Assembly: GCF_028610705.1 (NCBI RefSeq)
Contig: NZ_JAQQWT010000001.1
Span: forward strand, 310,001 to 374,000
Source: Halalkalibacter alkalisediminis
Lineage (GTDB): Bacteria; Bacillota; Bacilli; Bacillales; Bacillaceae_D
Length of the DNA: 64,000 nucleotides
Reading direction: 5' to 3'
Each line of letters begins with the position of its first letter. The first letter of the stretch is position 1. This document shows, in pieces, positions 46,724-59,182 of this stretch. A model generated the notes under the pieces. The model worked only from the letters and a program-made list of their open reading frames with translations, did not search any database and was not told where the DNA came from. The position numbers and the translations under genes are program-made.

Positions 46724-47980
46724 ATGGAAACTCTATTATCAGTCATTATCATATTTGGTCTTCTTGTGTTCATACATGAATGGGGACATTTATACTTTGC
46801 AAAACGAGCAGGAATTTTGTGTAGAGAGTTTGCAATTGGATTTGGTCCAAAGATTTTTTCTTGGAAAAGAGATGAAACAGTTTACACAATTCGACTTCTG
46901 CCATTAGGTGGATTTGTTCGAATGGCGGGTGAAGATCCTGAAATGATTGATATTAAACCAGGATTTGAAATTGGGCTTGTATTTAACCAACAACGGAAAG
47001 TAAGCAAAATTATTGTAAATAATAAGTCAAAACATCCTGAAGCTCTTGTAGTACAAGTGGAGAAAATAGATCTTGAACATAAATTGACGATTGAAGCTTA
47101 CAATGATGAAGGGGAAAGAATCCAGTATCAAGTTGATGAACAAGCTAAATTAGTTCAAGATGAACAGGAAACTCAAATTGCTCCTTGGAATAGACAATTT
47201 GGTTCAAAGACTGTAGGACAGCGCGCATTAGCTATTTTTGCTGGTCCCTTAATGAACTTTGTATTAGCTGTTGTTATTTTAATCGCATTTGCTTTATTTC
47301 AAGGTATGCCAGTTGATGAAGCACAAGTGGGGGATGTATCTCCAAATAGCGCGGCTTCTACAGCGGGATTATTAGAAGGTGATCGTGTACTCGCGATTGA
47401 AGGTCAGCCGATTGATACATGGGAAGAGATGACAAGCATTATTCAACAAAATCCCAACGAACCTATTGTATTTGAAGTTGAACGGAACGGACAACAAGTT
47501 ACAATTCCTATAACACCGGAGGAGAGAATTGGACAATTTGGAGATCCAGAAGGTTTTGTAGGAATTGCTAGACCGACTGAATTTTCCTTATTAGGTTCTA
47601 TCGTTTTTGGTTTTACTCAAACATATGCATTTATGACCATGATCTTTGAAGTGTTAGGCATGATCGTAACAGGTCAATTTTCATTAGATTATGTTGCAGG
47701 TCCTGTAGGGATATATAATTATACGGGAGAAGCCGCTGCGATGGGGATTTTTGTCCTCATGCAATGGGCTGCTGCGCTAAGCGTAAATTTAGGAATTATT
47801 AATTTATTGCCGATTCCAGCAATGGATGGAGGACGTCTAATATTTATTGGGATTGAGGCTGTTCGTGGTAAACCAATGGATCCACAAAAAGAAGGGCTTG
47901 TTCACTTCGTTGGGTTTGCTTTACTGATGCTACTGATGATTGTAGTTACCTGGAACGACATTAATAAGTTCTTTATGTAA
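46724..47980 (+). CDS. rasP: Site-2 intramembrane protease RasP
   Basis: RasP (RseP/YluC) cleaves anti-sigma factors and signal peptides within the membrane. The zinc motif HEWGH is in the first helix ([18 protein letters not shown]) and the second metal motif is [13 protein letters not shown] domain lies at about 195-280 ([21 protein letters not shown]). Four membrane helices. 418 residues (B. subtilis 422). The stop is immediately followed by a long palindrome. Confidence 0.96.
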   Translation: METLLSVIIIFGLLVFIHEWGHLYFAKRAGILCREFAIGFGPKIFSWKRDETVYTIRLLPLGGFVRMAGEDPEMIDIKPGFEIGLVFNQQRKVSKIIVNNKSKHPEALVVQVEKIDLEHKLTIEAYNDEGERIQYQVDEQAKLVQDEQETQIAPWNRQFGSKTVGQRALAIFAGPLMNFVLAVVILIAFALFQGMPVDEAQVGDVSPNSAASTAGLLEGDRVLAIEGQPIDTWEEMTSIIQQNPNEPIVFEVERNGQQVTIPITPEERIGQFGDPEGFVGIARPTEFSLLGSIVFGFTQTYAFMTMIFEVLGMIVTGQFSLDYVAGPVGIYNYTGEAAAMGIFVLMQWAAALSVNLGIINLLPIPAMDGGRLIFIGIEAVRGKPMDPQKEGLVHFVGFALLMLLMIVVTWNDINKFFM

Positions 47981-48024
47981 GAGCAAGTTCAAAAAGGTTG
48001 AACTTTACCTTTTTGAACTTGCTC
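47981..48024 (+). repeat. Perfect 18-bp palindrome after rasP (CAAAAAGGT family)
   Basis: 47981-47998 and 48007-48024 are fully complementary, with an 8-nt loop, starting right after the rasP stop. The CAAAAAGGT core and stem and loop lengths match the palindrome after topA (7984-8027). In addition a partial inverse copy of its central part (GAAAGGTAAAG) lies at about 48095-48106, overlapping the region before proS. Confidence 0.85.
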
Positions 48025-48143
48025 GAATAATGAGCGTGCAAAAGCACAGCCATTATAAACAAAAAAGCTCGAACTTTTATCTTCTTTTTTATTGTGAAAG
48101 GTAAAGTTTGAACAAAAAAGAAGAGTTGGAAAGGACATTAACA

Positions 48144-49853
48144 ATGAGACAACGTACTTTTTTAACGCCAACACTAAGAGAAATCCCAGCAGATGCAGAA
48201 ATTACAAGTCACCAACTGATGTTACGGGCTGGATTTATTAGACAAACTGCATCAGGTATTTATTCATATTTACCTCTTGGGAAAAGAGTCTTACGAAAAA
48301 TAGAAGACATTATACGTAGTGAGATGGATTCAGCAGGTGGACAAGAAGTTTTGTTACCAGCGATTCAACCAGCTGAACTTTGGGAAGAGTCTGGACGTTT
48401 AGGGGATTATGGTCCCGAATTAATGAGGTTAAAGGATCGTCATAATCGTGATTTTGTTCTTGGAGCGACTCATGAAGAAGTCATTACGACTTTAGTTCGT
48501 GATGATGTTCAAACATATAAAAAACTGCCGATGAATTTATATCAAATTCAAACAAAATTCCGAGATGAACGCAGACCTAGATTTGGAGTTCTTCGTTCTC
48601 GTGAATTTATCATGAAGGATGCTTATTCTTTTGATACTTCACAGGAAGGCTTAAATGAAAGCTATCAATCCATGTATCAAGCATACCAAAACATTTTTAC
48701 AAGGTGCCAATTAGATTTTCGTGCGGTTGAAGCTGATTCAGGAGCAATTGGTGGTACGGACACCCATGAATTTATGGTTCTAAGCGATATTGGTGAAGAT
48801 ACAATTGCCTATTCAGATTCGTCTGATTTCGCTGCAAATGTGGAAATAGCGCCTGTTTTTGTAGACTATATTAAATCAGATGTTTCTCCTTTAGAGCTTG
48901 AAACTGTTGAGACGCCAAATGTGAAAACGATTAAAGAATTAACGGCTTTTTTAAACATAAAGTCGGAGGCTACAATAAAATCACTTCTTTTCATAGTTAA
49001 TGAAGAACCTGTCCTTGTACTAGTACGAGGAGACCATGAAGTCAATGAAATTAAGGTGAGAAATGCTTTTAATAAGGCAACAGCAGAATTAGCTACGCCT
49101 GAACAAACAGCTGAAATTTTGGGGTGTGAAACAGGATTTATTGGACCAATTGGTATTCCTGAAGGAGTTACTGTCATTGCTGATAAAGCGATAGAATCGA
49201 TCGTTAATGGTGTTTGTGGTGCTAATGAGAAAGACAAACACTTGAAAAATGTCAATCCAGATCGTGACTTTAAAGTGAGTCGTTATGAAGATTTGAGATT
49301 AATTCAGGAAGGTGACCCTTCCCCAGATGGAAAAGGTACGATTCAATTTGCGATGGGGATCGAGGTTGGACATGTATTTAAGTTAGGCACAAAATACAGT
49401 GAAGCTCTTGGTGCTAAATACCTTGATGAGAATGGAAAATCTCAAACAATGATTATGGGATGTTACGGAATTGGGGTAACAAGAACCATTGCAGCTATTG
49501 TCGAGCAAAATCATGATGACAATGGTATTGTTTGGCCTACATCAGTAGCTCCATTTGATCTGCATTTAGTCACAATTAATGTTAAGGATGTAGATCAAAA
49601 GCAGCTTAGTGAAGAACTTTATCAAACGTTATCAGAGGAGCGATATGAGGTTCTTTATGACGATCGTCCTGAACGTGCGGGTGTTAAATTTAAAGATTCT
49701 GATTTAATAGGCTTACCTGTTCGAATAGCAGTAGGGAAAAAAGCTTCTGAAGGAGTTGTTGAAGTGAAAATCCGTAAAACAGGTGAAATGCTCGAAGTAC
49801 ATGTTTCTGAATTGCAGGATAAATTGAAACATATTCTTACTGAATTAAGATAA
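48144..49853 (+). CDS. proS: Prolyl-tRNA synthetase (bacterial type)
   Basis: Class II synthetase with an INS editing domain. Motif 1/2 areas include [33 protein letters not shown] and MKDAYSFD; motif 3 is [11 protein letters not shown]. The editing domain covers about 235-390. ATG at 48144 gives [19 protein letters not shown], the family start, with GGAAAGGA nearby; 569 residues (B. subtilis 564). An upstream in-frame ATG/TTG (48108) is less likely. No T-box leader was seen. Confidence 0.96.
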   Translation: MRQRTFLTPTLREIPADAEITSHQLMLRAGFIRQTASGIYSYLPLGKRVLRKIEDIIRSEMDSAGGQEVLLPAIQPAELWEESGRLGDYGPELMRLKDRHNRDFVLGATHEEVITTLVRDDVQTYKKLPMNLYQIQTKFRDERRPRFGVLRSREFIMKDAYSFDTSQEGLNESYQSMYQAYQNIFTRCQLDFRAVEADSGAIGGTDTHEFMVLSDIGEDTIAYSDSSDFAANVEIAPVFVDYIKSDVSPLELETVETPNVKTIKELTAFLNIKSEATIKSLLFIVNEEPVLVLVRGDHEVNEIKVRNAFNKATAELATPEQTAEILGCETGFIGPIGIPEGVTVIADKAIESIVNGVCGANEKDKHLKNVNPDRDFKVSRYEDLRLIQEGDPSPDGKGTIQFAMGIEVGHVFKLGTKYSEALGAKYLDENGKSQTMIMGCYGIGVTRTIAAIVEQNHDDNGIVWPTSVAPFDLHLVTINVKDVDQKQLSEELYQTLSEERYEVLYDDRPERAGVKFKDSDLIGLPVRIAVGKKASEGVVEVKIRKTGEMLEVHVSELQDKLKHILTELR

Positions 49854-49872
49854 TTCCTTTATAATGTATGAA

Positions 49873-49906
49873 TGGTATCTCATGTAAATGAGGTACCATC
49901 TCTTTT
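49873..49906 (+). terminator. Intrinsic terminator after proS
   Basis: GGTATCTCAT (49874-49883) pairs with ATGAGGTACC (49888-49897) around GTAA, followed by ATCTCTTTT. 10 bp with one G-U pair. It lies in the polC 5' region, before an independent SD. Confidence 0.75.
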
Positions 49907-49965
49907 CATGGGGAGAAATCCGATTTAAAATAAATACTAGAAAGTTATTGGGGAGGAATGTAAAT

Positions 49966-52900
49966 ATGTCACAAGATGAACAGCTCAGGAAAGAGCGGCT
50001 TCAATTACTTCTCCAACAATTACAAATGCCTGAACAAATAATAAAAGCACATTTCCAAGAAGCGAAGATAAGAAAGCTTGTCATTTCTAAGGAAAAAAGA
50101 GCTTGGCATTTTCATATTGAGTTACCAGTTGTGGTGCCTGCAACCGTGTATGAATTGTTCTCAGAGCGTTTACGCGTAACATTTGAACACATTGCTAGTG
50201 CTTCATTTTCGTTTCATTACGAGAACGTTAGCCTAAACGAAGCTGGTTGGATTGAGTATTGGCCTTTAATTATTTCAAGGCTTTCAAATATATCTACAGG
50301 AATCAGAGAATTATTGTCAAAACAATCTCCTTCGTTTGATGGCAAAAGACTAGTTATCCAAGTGAGAAATGAAACAGAAGCAGTCGCCTTGAAACGAAAA
50401 CTTTCAGAACCATTTCAAGAAACTCTTTCTACATTAAGTTTACCTATAGTTAAAATGGATACAGACATTCGAGAATCAAAGCAAGAGTTTGACAAGTTTG
50501 TTGAGAAACGAAATGAAGAAGATCACTCGAAAGTTGTCGAAGCAATATTGGAGAAAAAGAAAGCAGAAAATCAAGCTGAAAAAGAATTAAGTGGGAAGCC
50601 ATTAGTGATTGGTTATCCGATTAAGGATGATCCGATGCCTCTTGAAGCCATTGTGGATGAGGAAAGACGTGTTACAGTACAAGGTCTTGTATTTAATGCT
50701 GAAACACGAGAACTTCGAAGTGGACGAACGTTGCTAACATTTAAAATTACAGATTATACCGATTCTATTTTAGTTAAGATGTTTTCTCGAGACAAAGAAG
50801 ATATTCCTCTTTTACAAGCCATTAAAAAAGGTATGTGGGTAAAGGTTCGTGGAGGAATTCAAAACGACACATTCGTTCGTGATTTGGTTATGATTGGAAA
50901 TGATGTTAATCAGTTGAGCCCGGTAGAAAGAGTGGACACTGCAGATGAGGGAGAAAAACGTGTTGAGCTTCATTTGCATACGACAATGAGTCAAATGGAT
51001 GGAATTGTTTCAGCGGGGAGATATGTTGAGCAAGCAGCCAAATGGGGGCACCCTGCCGTCGCTATTACAGACCATGGAATTGTACAAGCTTTCCCTGAGG
51101 CTTATTCTGCTGGGAAAAAGCATGGAATTAAGGTTCTTTATGGTCTTGAAGCCAATGTGGTGGACGATGGTGTTCCTATTGTCTACAACGAAGCACACCG
51201 CTTATTAATGGAAGAAGAGTATGTCGTTTTCGACGTTGAGACCACGGGCTTATCTGCTGTTTATAATACGATTATTGAGCTTGCAGCTGTGAAAATAAAA
51301 GGTGGCGAAATTATTGATCGGTTTGAATCGTTTGCAGACCCACATGAACCGTTAACCAATTTAATCATTGAACTTACTGGTATTACAGACGATATGGTTA
51401 AAGGACAGCCAGAAGTAGGAGATGTGCTTCGTAAATTCAAAGAATTTACAGGCGATGCAATATTAGTAGCGCACAATGCTAGTTTTGATATGGGGTTCTT
51501 AAATGTAGGGTATCAGAAAATTGGCTTAGAAGAAGCCAAGAATCCGGTCATTGATACGCTTGAATTAGGCCGATTTTTATATCCTGAATTTAAAAATCAC
51601 CGCCTAAATACGCTATGTAAAAAGTTTGATATTGAACTAGTTAGTCATCACAGAGCGATTTATGATGCCGAAGCGACAGGCTATTTGCTTTGGAAAATGG
51701 TCAAAGATGCGAATGAACGAGAGATCGAGTATCATGACCAATTAAATGAGCATATGGGCCAAGGGAATTTTCATCGTCAACGTCCCGCTCATTGTACGAT
51801 TTTAGCACAGACACAAGAGGGGTTGAAGAATCTCTATCAACTTGTTTCAATGTCTCATGTTGATTATTTTTTCCGAACACCTAGGATTCCAAGGTCTCAA
51901 TTACAAAAGCTTAGAAAAGGCCTATTAATAGGTTCTGCATGTGATAAGGGAGAAGTTTTTGAAGGGATGATGCAAAAATCTCCTGAAGAAGTGGAAGAAA
52001 TCGCTAAATTTTATGATTACTTAGAGATACAACCACTGGCCACTTATCAACACTTAATTGAGAAAGAATTAGTTAAAAATGAAGAATCTCTAAAAGAAAT
52101 TGTTTTAAATATTTTACAGCTAGGTGACAAACTAAATAAACCAGTTGTGGCTACTGGAAATGCCCATTACCTCGATGAAGAAGATTATATTTATCGGAAA
52201 ATACTAATTGCTTCTCAAGGAGGGGCAAATCCTCTTAATAAACAGACGTTACCTGAGGTTCATTTCCGGACGACGGATCAAATGATAGAAGCCTTTTCGT
52301 TTTTAGGTGAAGAAAAAGCCAAGGAAGTGGTAGTAACCAACACGCAGAAAGTGGCAAACTTAATAGAAGAAATTCACCCGATTCCAGATCAGTTGTACAC
52401 TCCAAAAATTGAGGGTGCCGATGAAGAAGTTAGAGAGATGAGTTACAAGCGTGCTAGAAGCATTTACGGTGAAGAGTTACCAGAAATTGTTGAGGCTAGA
52501 ATTGAGAAAGAATTAAAGAGTATCATCGGCCACGGGTTTGCTGTTATCTACTTAATCTCTCATAAACTTGTTAAAAAATCACTGATTGATGGCTATTTAG
52601 TAGGTTCTCGTGGTTCGGTTGGGTCTTCTCTTGTAGCGACATTAACTGAGATAACAGAAGTAAATCCATTGCCACCACATTATGTTTGCCCGAACTGTCA
52701 CCATTCTTATTTCTTTGATGATGGTTCTGTTGGATCTGGGTTTGACTTGCCTGATAAGGACTGCCCTGAGTGTGGAACCGCGTATGTAAAAGATGGTCAA
52801 GATATACCGTTTGAAACGTTCTTAGGGTTCAAGGGTGACAAAGTACCAGATATCGATTTGAACTTCTCAGGGGAATACCAACCGAGAGCGCATCACTATA

Positions 52901-54267
52901 CAAAAGAATTGTTTGGTGAAGAATATGTGTACCGTGCCGGAACGATTGGAACGGTTGCAGAGAAAACAGCTTATGGATACGTAAAAGGCTATCAAAATGA
53001 TCATAATTTACAAATGCGTGGTGCAGAAATTGATAGATTAGTGTCTGGTTGTACAGGTGTTAAACGTACGACTGGTCAACATCCAGGGGGAATTATTGTT
53101 GTCCCAGATTATATGGATATTCATGACTTTAGTCCGATCCAATTTCCGGCCGATGATAAAAATTCAGAATGGAAAACAACACACTTTGACTTCCATTCGA
53201 TTCATGACAATCTTTTAAAACTTGATATTTTAGGCCATGATGATCCAACCGTTATCCGAATGCTGCAAGATTTAAGTGGAATTGATCCGAAAACGATCCC
53301 GACAGATGATCCTGAAGTAATGAAAATATTTAGCGGACCAGATGTGTTGGGGGTAGATGAAGAACAGATTATGTGTAAGACTGGGACGTTAGGTATTCCG
53401 GAATTTGGTACAAGGTTCGTTCGTCAAATGCTTGAAGAAACGAAACCGAGTACATTCTCAGAACTGGTTCAGATTTCGGGCCTTTCACACGGAACGGACG
53501 TTTGGCTTAACAATGCAAATGAATTGATTTATAACGGTACGTGTGAATTAAAAGACGTAATCGGTTGTCGTGACGATATTATGGTCTATCTTATTTACAA
53601 AGGATTAGAACCTTCATTGGCCTTCAAGATTATGGAATCAGTTCGTAAAGGGAAAGGGCTGCCGCCAGAATGGATAGAAGAAATGAAGAAACAAGATGTC
53701 CCTGATTGGTATATTGGCTCATGTTTGAAAATTAAGTACATGTTCCCAAAAGCCCATGCTGCCGCCTATGTATTAATGGCAGTAAGAATTGCGTACTTCA
53801 AAGTACATCATCCTATTTTGTATTATGCATCTTATTTTACGGTCCGGGCCGATGACTTTGATCTAGACACAATGATTAAAGGGTCCGCGCCTATCAAAGC
53901 AAAGATCCAAGAAATTAATGCAAAAGGGTTGGATGCTGCTCCTAAAGAAAAAGCAGTCCTCACGGTTCTCGAATTAGCATTAGAAATGTGTGAGAGAGGT
54001 TATTCATTCCAAAAAGTTGATCTTTACAGATCAAGTGCAACAGAATTCATCGTTGAAGGTAATTCACTGCTTCCTCCATTTAATGCGATGACTGGGGTAG
54101 GGACGAATGCGGCTCATAATATTGTTAAAGCGAGACAGGAAAGAGAATTCTTATCAAAAGAGGACTTACAACAGCGAAGCAAATTAACAAAAACAGTGCT
54201 TGAACATCTTGATGAGCATGGCTGTTTAGAGGGGATGCCTGACTCCAATCAGCTATCTTTATTTTAG
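49966..54267 (+). CDS. polC: DNA polymerase III PolC-type, alpha subunit
   Basis: PolC is the replicative polymerase of low-GC Gram-positives with a built-in 3'-5' exonuclease. Order of domains: N-terminal region (1-235), OB fold (about 225-320, [16 protein letters not shown]), PHP ([13 protein letters not shown], then AITDHG) interrupted by the exonuclease ([32 protein letters not shown]), then palm/fingers with a four-cysteine zinc site (CPNC..CPECG) and [19 protein letters not shown] at 49966 follows GGGGAGG; 1433 residues (B. subtilis 1437). Confidence 0.98.
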   Translation: MSQDEQLRKERLQLLLQQLQMPEQIIKAHFQEAKIRKLVISKEKRAWHFHIELPVVVPATVYELFSERLRVTFEHIASASFSFHYENVSLNEAGWIEYWPLIISRLSNISTGIRELLSKQSPSFDGKRLVIQVRNETEAVALKRKLSEPFQETLSTLSLPIVKMDTDIRESKQEFDKFVEKRNEEDHSKVVEAILEKKKAENQAEKELSGKPLVIGYPIKDDPMPLEAIVDEERRVTVQGLVFNAETRELRSGRTLLTFKITDYTDSILVKMFSRDKEDIPLLQAIKKGMWVKVRGGIQNDTFVRDLVMIGNDVNQLSPVERVDTADEGEKRVELHLHTTMSQMDGIVSAGRYVEQAAKWGHPAVAITDHGIVQAFPEAYSAGKKHGIKVLYGLEANVVDDGVPIVYNEAHRLLMEEEYVVFDVETTGLSAVYNTIIELAAVKIKGGEIIDRFESFADPHEPLTNLIIELTGITDDMVKGQPEVGDVLRKFKEFTGDAILVAHNASFDMGFLNVGYQKIGLEEAKNPVIDTLELGRFLYPEFKNHRLNTLCKKFDIELVSHHRAIYDAEATGYLLWKMVKDANEREIEYHDQLNEHMGQGNFHRQRPAHCTILAQTQEGLKNLYQLVSMSHVDYFFRTPRIPRSQLQKLRKGLLIGSACDKGEVFEGMMQKSPEEVEEIAKFYDYLEIQPLATYQHLIEKELVKNEESLKEIVLNILQLGDKLNKPVVATGNAHYLDEEDYIYRKILIASQGGANPLNKQTLPEVHFRTTDQMIEAFSFLGEEKAKEVVVTNTQKVANLIEEIHPIPDQLYTPKIEGADEEVREMSYKRARSIYGEELPEIVEARIEKELKSIIGHGFAVIYLISHKLVKKSLIDGYLVGSRGSVGSSLVATLTEITEVNPLPPHYVCPNCHHSYFFDDGSVGSGFDLPDKDCPECGTAYVKDGQDIPFETFLGFKGDKVPDIDLNFSGEYQPRAHHYTKELFGEEYVYRAGTIGTVAEKTAYGYVKGYQNDHNLQMRGAEIDRLVSGCTGVKRTTGQHPGGIIVVPDYMDIHDFSPIQFPADDKNSEWKTTHFDFHSIHDNLLKLDILGHDDPTVIRMLQDLSGIDPKTIPTDDPEVMKIFSGPDVLGVDEEQIMCKTGTLGIPEFGTRFVRQMLEETKPSTFSELVQISGLSHGTDVWLNNANELIYNGTCELKDVIGCRDDIMVYLIYKGLEPSLAFKIMESVRKGKGLPPEWIEEMKKQDVPDWYIGSCLKIKYMFPKAHAAAYVLMAVRIAYFKVHHPILYYASYFTVRADDFDLDTMIKGSAPIKAKIQEINAKGLDAAPKEKAVLTVLELALEMCERGYSFQKVDLYRSSATEFIVEGNSLLPPFNAMTGVGTNAAHNIVKARQEREFLSKEDLQQRSKLTKTVLEHLDEHGCLEGMPDSNQLSLF

Positions 54268-54384
54268 TTTAAGTATACTCTAAACCTTGCCTCTACAGAG
54301 CTTGTGAACACAGTAGCTTTGTTGCAATGAATAGCAGAGTATGGTATTGTGTTTATGGTAATACTTAGAATATGGTAAACAATA

Positions 54385-54410
54385 AGAGTGGGGGAACCCA
54401 CTCTTTCGTT
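54385..54410 (+). terminator. Intrinsic terminator after polC
   Basis: AGAGTGGG (54385-54392) pairs with CCCACTCT (54397-54404) around GGAA, followed by TTCGTT. The T tract is poor but the stem is strong. Confidence 0.75.
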
Positions 54411-54521
54411 GTTCGCTCTACTTTATTTTTTGTTTAAAGAGATGTAGCTAAAGACAAGCCTTTGGCTGTTAGCAGTTACTAATTTATATATTGAATAGTA
54501 GAACAGCGAGGAGGGTACAGA

Positions 54522-54992
54522 GTGAGTACGAAAGTAACCGAAGTAACAAGTGAAATAGTTACACCGATATTAGAAGAACTTCATTTGGAGTTAGTTGATG
54601 TTGAGTTCAAAAAAGAAGGACCTAATTGGTTTCTTCGCATCTTCATTGATTCTGAAAAAGGAGTCGATCTTGAGGACTGCGGACAAGTAAGTGAGAAGTT
54701 GAGTGAAAAGCTTGACGAATTAGATCCAATTCCACAAGCCTATTTTCTCGAAGTTTCTTCTCCAGGTGCAGAACGACCATTAAAAAAAGAAAAAGACTTG
54801 CAAAAAGCTGTTGGGAAAAATGTTTACATTTCAACATACGAGCCAATTGATGGCGAAAAAGCCTTTGAAGGCAAATTAGTTAGCTTTAATGGTGAAACGT
54901 TAGAAGTAGAAGTGAAGATTAAGACCCGCAAAAAAGTTTATTCAATTCCATATGAAAAAGTAGCAAACGCTAGATTAGCGATTATCTTTTAG
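54522..54992 (+). CDS. rimP: Ribosome maturation factor RimP
   Basis: RimP acts in 30S assembly. 156 residues, as in B. subtilis Ylx[27 protein letters not shown] and the [14 protein letters not shown] core are characteristic. GTG start with GAGGAGGG upstream. It begins the nusA-infB operon. The promoter was not resolved; several weak candidates lie in 54470-54505. Confidence 0.96.
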   Translation: MSTKVTEVTSEIVTPILEELHLELVDVEFKKEGPNWFLRIFIDSEKGVDLEDCGQVSEKLSEKLDELDPIPQAYFLEVSSPGAERPLKKEKDLQKAVGKNVYISTYEPIDGEKAFEGKLVSFNGETLEVEVKIKTRKKVYSIPYEKVANARLAIIF

Positions 54993-55042
54993 ATCAAGAC
55001 GTTATTAAAGGTCTTGGCAATTGAAAGGGGGAAACGAAATCC

Positions 55043-56158
55043 ATGAATAGCGAATTTATGGATGCATTAGCAACGTTAGAAAGAGAAAAAGGGATTAAGA
55101 AAGATATTATTATTGAGGCTATTGAAGCTGCCCTTATTTCAGGATACAAACGCAACTTTAATCAAGTTCAAAATGTACGTGTTGATGTGAATCGAGACAA
55201 CGGAAGTATCCGCGTCTTTGCAAGAAAAACTGTAGTTGAAGAGGTGTTCGACGCTAGGCTTGAAATTTCAATTGATGAGGCACAAAAAATCAATCCGAGT
55301 TATGAGGTTGATGATGTTGTTGAAATCGAAGTGACACCTAAGGACTTCGGCCGAATTGCAGCTCAAACAGCGAAACAAGTTGTTACACAACGTGTTCGAG
55401 AAGCGGAACGTGGTATCATTTACTCGGACTTTATTGACCGTGAAGAAGATATTATGACAGGGATTGTTCAGCGCCAAGATCATCGTTTTATATATGTCGA
55501 TTTAGGGAAAGTAGAAGCATTACTACCATTAAGTGAGCAAATGCCAAATGAAACCTATAAGCATAATGACCGGATTAAAGCCTATATTACAAAAGTTGAG
55601 AAAACAACGAAAGGGCCACAAATTTTAATTTCACGTACACATCCAGGTCTGTTAAAGCGTCTGTTTGAACTTGAAGTTCCTGAAATTTATGATGGAACAG
55701 TCGAAATTAAGTCTGTATCTCGTGAAGCTGGAGATCGCTCAAAGATAGCTGTACATGTAGATAATCCTGAGGTAGATCCTGTAGGTGCCTGTGTTGGACC
55801 TCGTGGTCAACGAGTACAAACGATTGTTAATGAACTTAAAGGTGAAAAGATTGACATTGTTCGTTGGTCTGAAGATCCAGTTGAATATGTTGCAAACGCG
55901 TTAAGTCCTTCAAAGGTGCTTAAAGTTAACGTGAATGAAGAAGAGAAAATGACTCAAGTTATTGTTCCTGATTATCAATTGTCGCTTGCGATTGGTAAAC
56001 GCGGTCAAAATGCCAGATTAGCGGCAAAGTTGACAGGCTGGAAAATCGATATTAAGAGTGAATCAGATGCACGTGAACTAGGTTTGTTGAGTGAAGAAGA
56101 CGAGATTTTAACTGACTCATCGTCTGAAGCTGTATTTGTTTCAAACGAAGAAGAATAA
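55043..56158 (+). CDS. nusA: Transcription termination/antitermination factor NusA
   Basis: NusA modulates RNA polymerase pausing and termination. N-terminal RNAP-binding domain, S1 domain (about 130-200, IMTGIVQRQDHRFIYVDLGKVEALLP), then two KH domains with GACVGPRGQRVQ and AIGKRGQNARLAAKLTGW. 371 residues, the B. subtilis length; no C-terminal acidic repeats. Confidence 0.98.
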   Translation: MNSEFMDALATLEREKGIKKDIIIEAIEAALISGYKRNFNQVQNVRVDVNRDNGSIRVFARKTVVEEVFDARLEISIDEAQKINPSYEVDDVVEIEVTPKDFGRIAAQTAKQVVTQRVREAERGIIYSDFIDREEDIMTGIVQRQDHRFIYVDLGKVEALLPLSEQMPNETYKHNDRIKAYITKVEKTTKGPQILISRTHPGLLKRLFELEVPEIYDGTVEIKSVSREAGDRSKIAVHVDNPEVDPVGACVGPRGQRVQTIVNELKGEKIDIVRWSEDPVEYVANALSPSKVLKVNVNEEEKMTQVIVPDYQLSLAIGKRGQNARLAAKLTGWKIDIKSESDARELGLLSEEDEILTDSSSEAVFVSNEEE

Positions 56159-56174
56159 AAAGGGGATGGAGCAA

Positions 56175-56447
56175 GTGAAACAACGTAAAGTTCCTCTTCG
56201 AAAATGCATTGTAACAAATGAAATGAAGCCTAAACAAGAATTAATTCGTATCGTTCGTTCGCCAGAAGGAGAAGTATCTATTGATTTAACTGGAAAGAAG
56301 AACGGTAGAGGCGCTTATATTAGCAATAATGATGAAAGTTTTGAATTAGCTAAGAAGAAAGATGTTTTATCAAGGCAATTACAAGTCAAAGTAGACCCAC
56401 ATATTTACGATGAATTGCACGCGGCTAGTAAACGGAGTCGCAAATGA
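56175..56447 (+). CDS. rnpM: RNase P modulator RnpM (YlxR)
   Basis: A 90-residue YlxR-family protein, recently described as a modulator of RNase P in B. subtilis. VPLRKCIVTNEMKPKQELIRIVRS and KKNGRGAYI are the family features. GTG at 56175 is preferred; GGGGATGGAG precedes it, and an ATG at 56166 would overlap the SD. Its end overlaps ylxQ by four bases. Confidence 0.95.
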   Translation: MKQRKVPLRKCIVTNEMKPKQELIRIVRSPEGEVSIDLTGKKNGRGAYISNNDESFELAKKKDVLSRQLQVKVDPHIYDELHAASKRSRK

Positions 56448-56746
56448 TCGAAAAATGGATTTCATTACTAGGACTTGCAGCGCGAGCAAGAAAGCTTGTA
56501 ACAGGGGAAGAGCTCGTCTTAAAAGAGGTCAGAAGGAAATCGGTAAGGCTTGTCCTTTTGTCTTCTGATGCTGCAGAACAAACAAAGAAAAAGGTATTGG
56601 ACAAATGCGCTCATTACAATATACCGGTTCGGATAGTGTCTGATCGTACAACGCTAGGGCAAGCTATCGGAAAAGCGGAGAGAGTCGTCATTGGTGTAAT
56701 GGATGATGGATTTGCGAAGAAAATGAACGCATTACTGGACCAATGA
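56444..56746 (+). CDS. ylxQ: L7Ae-type RNA-binding protein YlxQ
   Basis: A 100-residue L7Ae/L30e-like protein that probably binds K-turn [25 protein letters not shown] and [18 protein letters not shown] are the family motifs. Coupled to rnpM by an ATGA overlap. Exact target unknown. Confidence 0.95.
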   Translation: MIEKWISLLGLAARARKLVTGEELVLKEVRRKSVRLVLLSSDAAEQTKKKVLDKCAHYNIPVRIVSDRTTLGQAIGKAERVVIGVMDDGFAKKMNALLDQ

Positions 56747-56762
56747 TTCTGGAGGTAAATAT

Positions 56763-58880
56763 ATGAAAAAAATGCGAATATATGAGTATGCTAAAGAAAA
56801 AGACGTGGCGAGTAAAGTAATTATTGATAAGTTGACTGATTCAGGATTTTCTGTTTCCAATCATATGTCAGTGATTGATGAGAAGATGATGGAAACGTTA
56901 GAAGGAACAAAATCAAATTCTAATGTTGCCACTGATACAAAGAAAACAGACAAGAGCGACACTCGTCCTCAAAAGCAACAAAAAAATGATGGGAAACGTA
57001 ATCCATCAAAGCCGTTTAACAATAACAATAATAATAACAACAAAAAAGGCCAACAAAACCGCGGAAATAAACAACAACGTGGAGGTCAAGTACAACAGAA
57101 GCAAGAGCCACCAAAACCAAAACCACTACCGGATAAGATTACGTATGTAGGCTCATTAACCGTGGGAGAATTAGCGAAGAAACTACATAAGGAACCATCT
57201 GAATTAATTAAAAAATTAATGTTCCTTGGTGTAATGGCTACGATCAATCAAGAGTTAGATAAAGATTCGATTGAATTGATTGCCGGTGATTACGGTGTTG
57301 AAGTTGAGGAAGAAATTGTTATAGATGAAATGGATTTCGAAAGTTATGTAGATGAAGATAAAGAGGAAGACTTACAAGAGAGACCTCCTGTCGTAACGAT
57401 TATGGGTCACGTTGACCATGGTAAAACTACGTTACTTGATTCGATTCGTCATACTAAAGTAACTGAAGGCGAAGCTGGAGGAATCACGCAACACATCGGT
57501 GCCTATCAAATTGAATCAAACGGTAAGAAAATTACTTTCCTTGATACACCTGGACACGCAGCTTTTACAACAATGCGTGCTCGTGGAGCTCAAGTTACCG
57601 ATATTACGATTCTTGTTGTCGCTGCTGATGATGGTGTGATGCCTCAAACGAAAGAAGCAATTAGTCATGCGAAGGCTGCAGGTGTACCAATTATTGTAGC
57701 TGTGAATAAAATTGATAAAGAAGCTGCAAATCCAGATCGAGTTATGCAAGAATTAACAGAATTTGAACTTGTCCCAGAAGCTTGGGGCGGTGAAACGATT
57801 TTTGTAAATGTGTCAGCTCTTGCAGGAACTGGTATTGATGAGCTTCTTGAGATGGTTCTACTTGTCTCTGAAGTAGAAGAATTAAAAGCAAATCCTGATC
57901 GACTAGCTCGTGGTACTGTTATTGAAGCAGAGCTTGATAAAGGGCGCGGAGCTGTTGCAACACTTCTCGTTCAAAGTGGTACGTTGAAAGTAGGAGATCC
58001 AATTGTGGTTGGATCATCTTTCGGACGCGTTCGTGCAATGGTTAATGACCTTGGTCGTCGTGTGAAAGAAGTAGGGCCATCAACTCCTGTTGAAGTTACA
58101 GGACTTAATGAGGTGCCGCTTGCTGGTGATCAATTCCAAGCATTTGCTGATGAGAAAAAAGCTCGCCAAATTGGTGAAGCTAGGTCTTCTCGTCAACGCG
58201 AAGCAAACCTTGCTGAGAACTCTAAAGTTAGCTTAGATGATCTCTTTAATCAGATTCAGCAAGGTGAGGTTAAAGATATTAACATCATTATTAAAGCAGA
58301 TGTGCAAGGTTCAGTTGAGGCTATGCGCGGTTCACTAGAAAAGATTGATGTTGAAGGTGTTAAAGTCAATATCATTCATACGGGTGTAGGAGCCATTACT
58401 GAATATGACGTTATGCTTGCATCTGCATCGAATGGAATTGTGATTGGATTTAACGTACGTCCTGATGTTAATGCAAAACGGACAGCTGAAGCTGAAAAAG
58501 TAGACATCCGACTTCATCGTGTCATTTACAATGCGATCGATGAGATTGAAGCTGCGATGAAGGGAATGCTTGATCCTGAATTTGAAGAGAAAGTCATTGG
58601 TCAAGTTGAAGTAAGAACCACTTTTAAAGTATCAAAGGTTGGTACAATTGCTGGTGCTTATGTTACAGAGGGTAAGGTAACTAGAGATTCTACGGTTCGT
58701 CTTATTCGCGATGGAATTGTCGTGTATGAGGGTTCAATCAATGCGCTTAAACGATTTAAAGATGATGCTAAGGAAGTCGCTGCTGGTTACGAGTGTGGAA
58801 TCACGCTTGAGAACTATAACGATATTAAAGAAGGCGACATCATTGAGGCGTATGTGATGGAGGAAATCGAACGTAAATGA
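56763..58880 (+). CDS. infB: Translation initiation factor IF-2
   Basis: IF-2 delivers initiator tRNA to the 30S. The short N-terminal IF2_N helix domain is followed by a low-complexity Asn/Lys/Gln linker (about 65-120, eight Asn in a row), a second IF2_N ([20 protein letters not shown]) and the G domain: [19 protein letters not shown]. Domains II-IV follow. 705 residues (B. subtilis 716). Internal starts for shorter isoforms, as in E. coli, are possible but not evident. Confidence 0.98.
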   Translation: MKKMRIYEYAKEKDVASKVIIDKLTDSGFSVSNHMSVIDEKMMETLEGTKSNSNVATDTKKTDKSDTRPQKQQKNDGKRNPSKPFNNNNNNNNKKGQQNRGNKQQRGGQVQQKQEPPKPKPLPDKITYVGSLTVGELAKKLHKEPSELIKKLMFLGVMATINQELDKDSIELIAGDYGVEVEEEIVIDEMDFESYVDEDKEEDLQERPPVVTIMGHVDHGKTTLLDSIRHTKVTEGEAGGITQHIGAYQIESNGKKITFLDTPGHAAFTTMRARGAQVTDITILVVAADDGVMPQTKEAISHAKAAGVPIIVAVNKIDKEAANPDRVMQELTEFELVPEAWGGETIFVNVSALAGTGIDELLEMVLLVSEVEELKANPDRLARGTVIEAELDKGRGAVATLLVQSGTLKVGDPIVVGSSFGRVRAMVNDLGRRVKEVGPSTPVEVTGLNEVPLAGDQFQAFADEKKARQIGEARSSRQREANLAENSKVSLDDLFNQIQQGEVKDINIIIKADVQGSVEAMRGSLEKIDVEGVKVNIIHTGVGAITEYDVMLASASNGIVIGFNVRPDVNAKRTAEAEKVDIRLHRVIYNAIDEIEAAMKGMLDPEFEEKVIGQVEVRTTFKVSKVGTIAGAYVTEGKVTRDSTVRLIRDGIVVYEGSINALKRFKDDAKEVAAGYECGITLENYNDIKEGDIIEAYVMEEIERK

Positions 58881-59158
58881 TCATAGGTTCTGTCCGTCTA
58901 GAACTTCTTATTTACGATGCTCAATCCTTAAAAGAAAAGCGTTCCGTTTTAAAAAGTATTCAAACTAGATTAAAGCAACGATTTAATATATCAGTTGCTG
59001 AAACGGATCATCATGATGTTTGGCAACGTGCTGAGCTAACGATGGTGACTGTCTCTAATGACCGTGCTGTTTGTGAGCGAGAACTACAAAAAGCACTTGC
59101 GTTGATTGACAGCCAACCTGAGGCGGAAAGAACGGTCACAGACTATGAATGGCTGTAA
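58877..59158 (+). CDS. ylxP: DUF503 family protein YlxP
   Basis: 93 residues; typical [26 protein letters not shown] and ..[21 protein letters not shown]. It overlaps infB by four bases (ATGA). The DUF503 family is small with a ferredoxin-like fold; function unknown. It is located with infB and rbfA in many Firmicutes. Confidence 0.95.
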   Translation: MIIGSVRLELLIYDAQSLKEKRSVLKSIQTRLKQRFNISVAETDHHDVWQRAELTMVTVSNDRAVCERELQKALALIDSQPEAERTVTDYEWL

Positions 59159-59182
59159 TGCAAAAGAGCAGGGGTGAATGAG

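Noticed and set aside
47981-48143. Possible T-box leader for proS
   Set aside because: I see the family palindrome but no T-box core sequence or terminator/antiterminator pair; proS in this operon context does not normally have one.
49837-49865. TTACTG-N17-TATAAT before polC
   Set aside because: The -10 is perfect but the -35 matches at only two positions, and the terminator after proS follows immediately.
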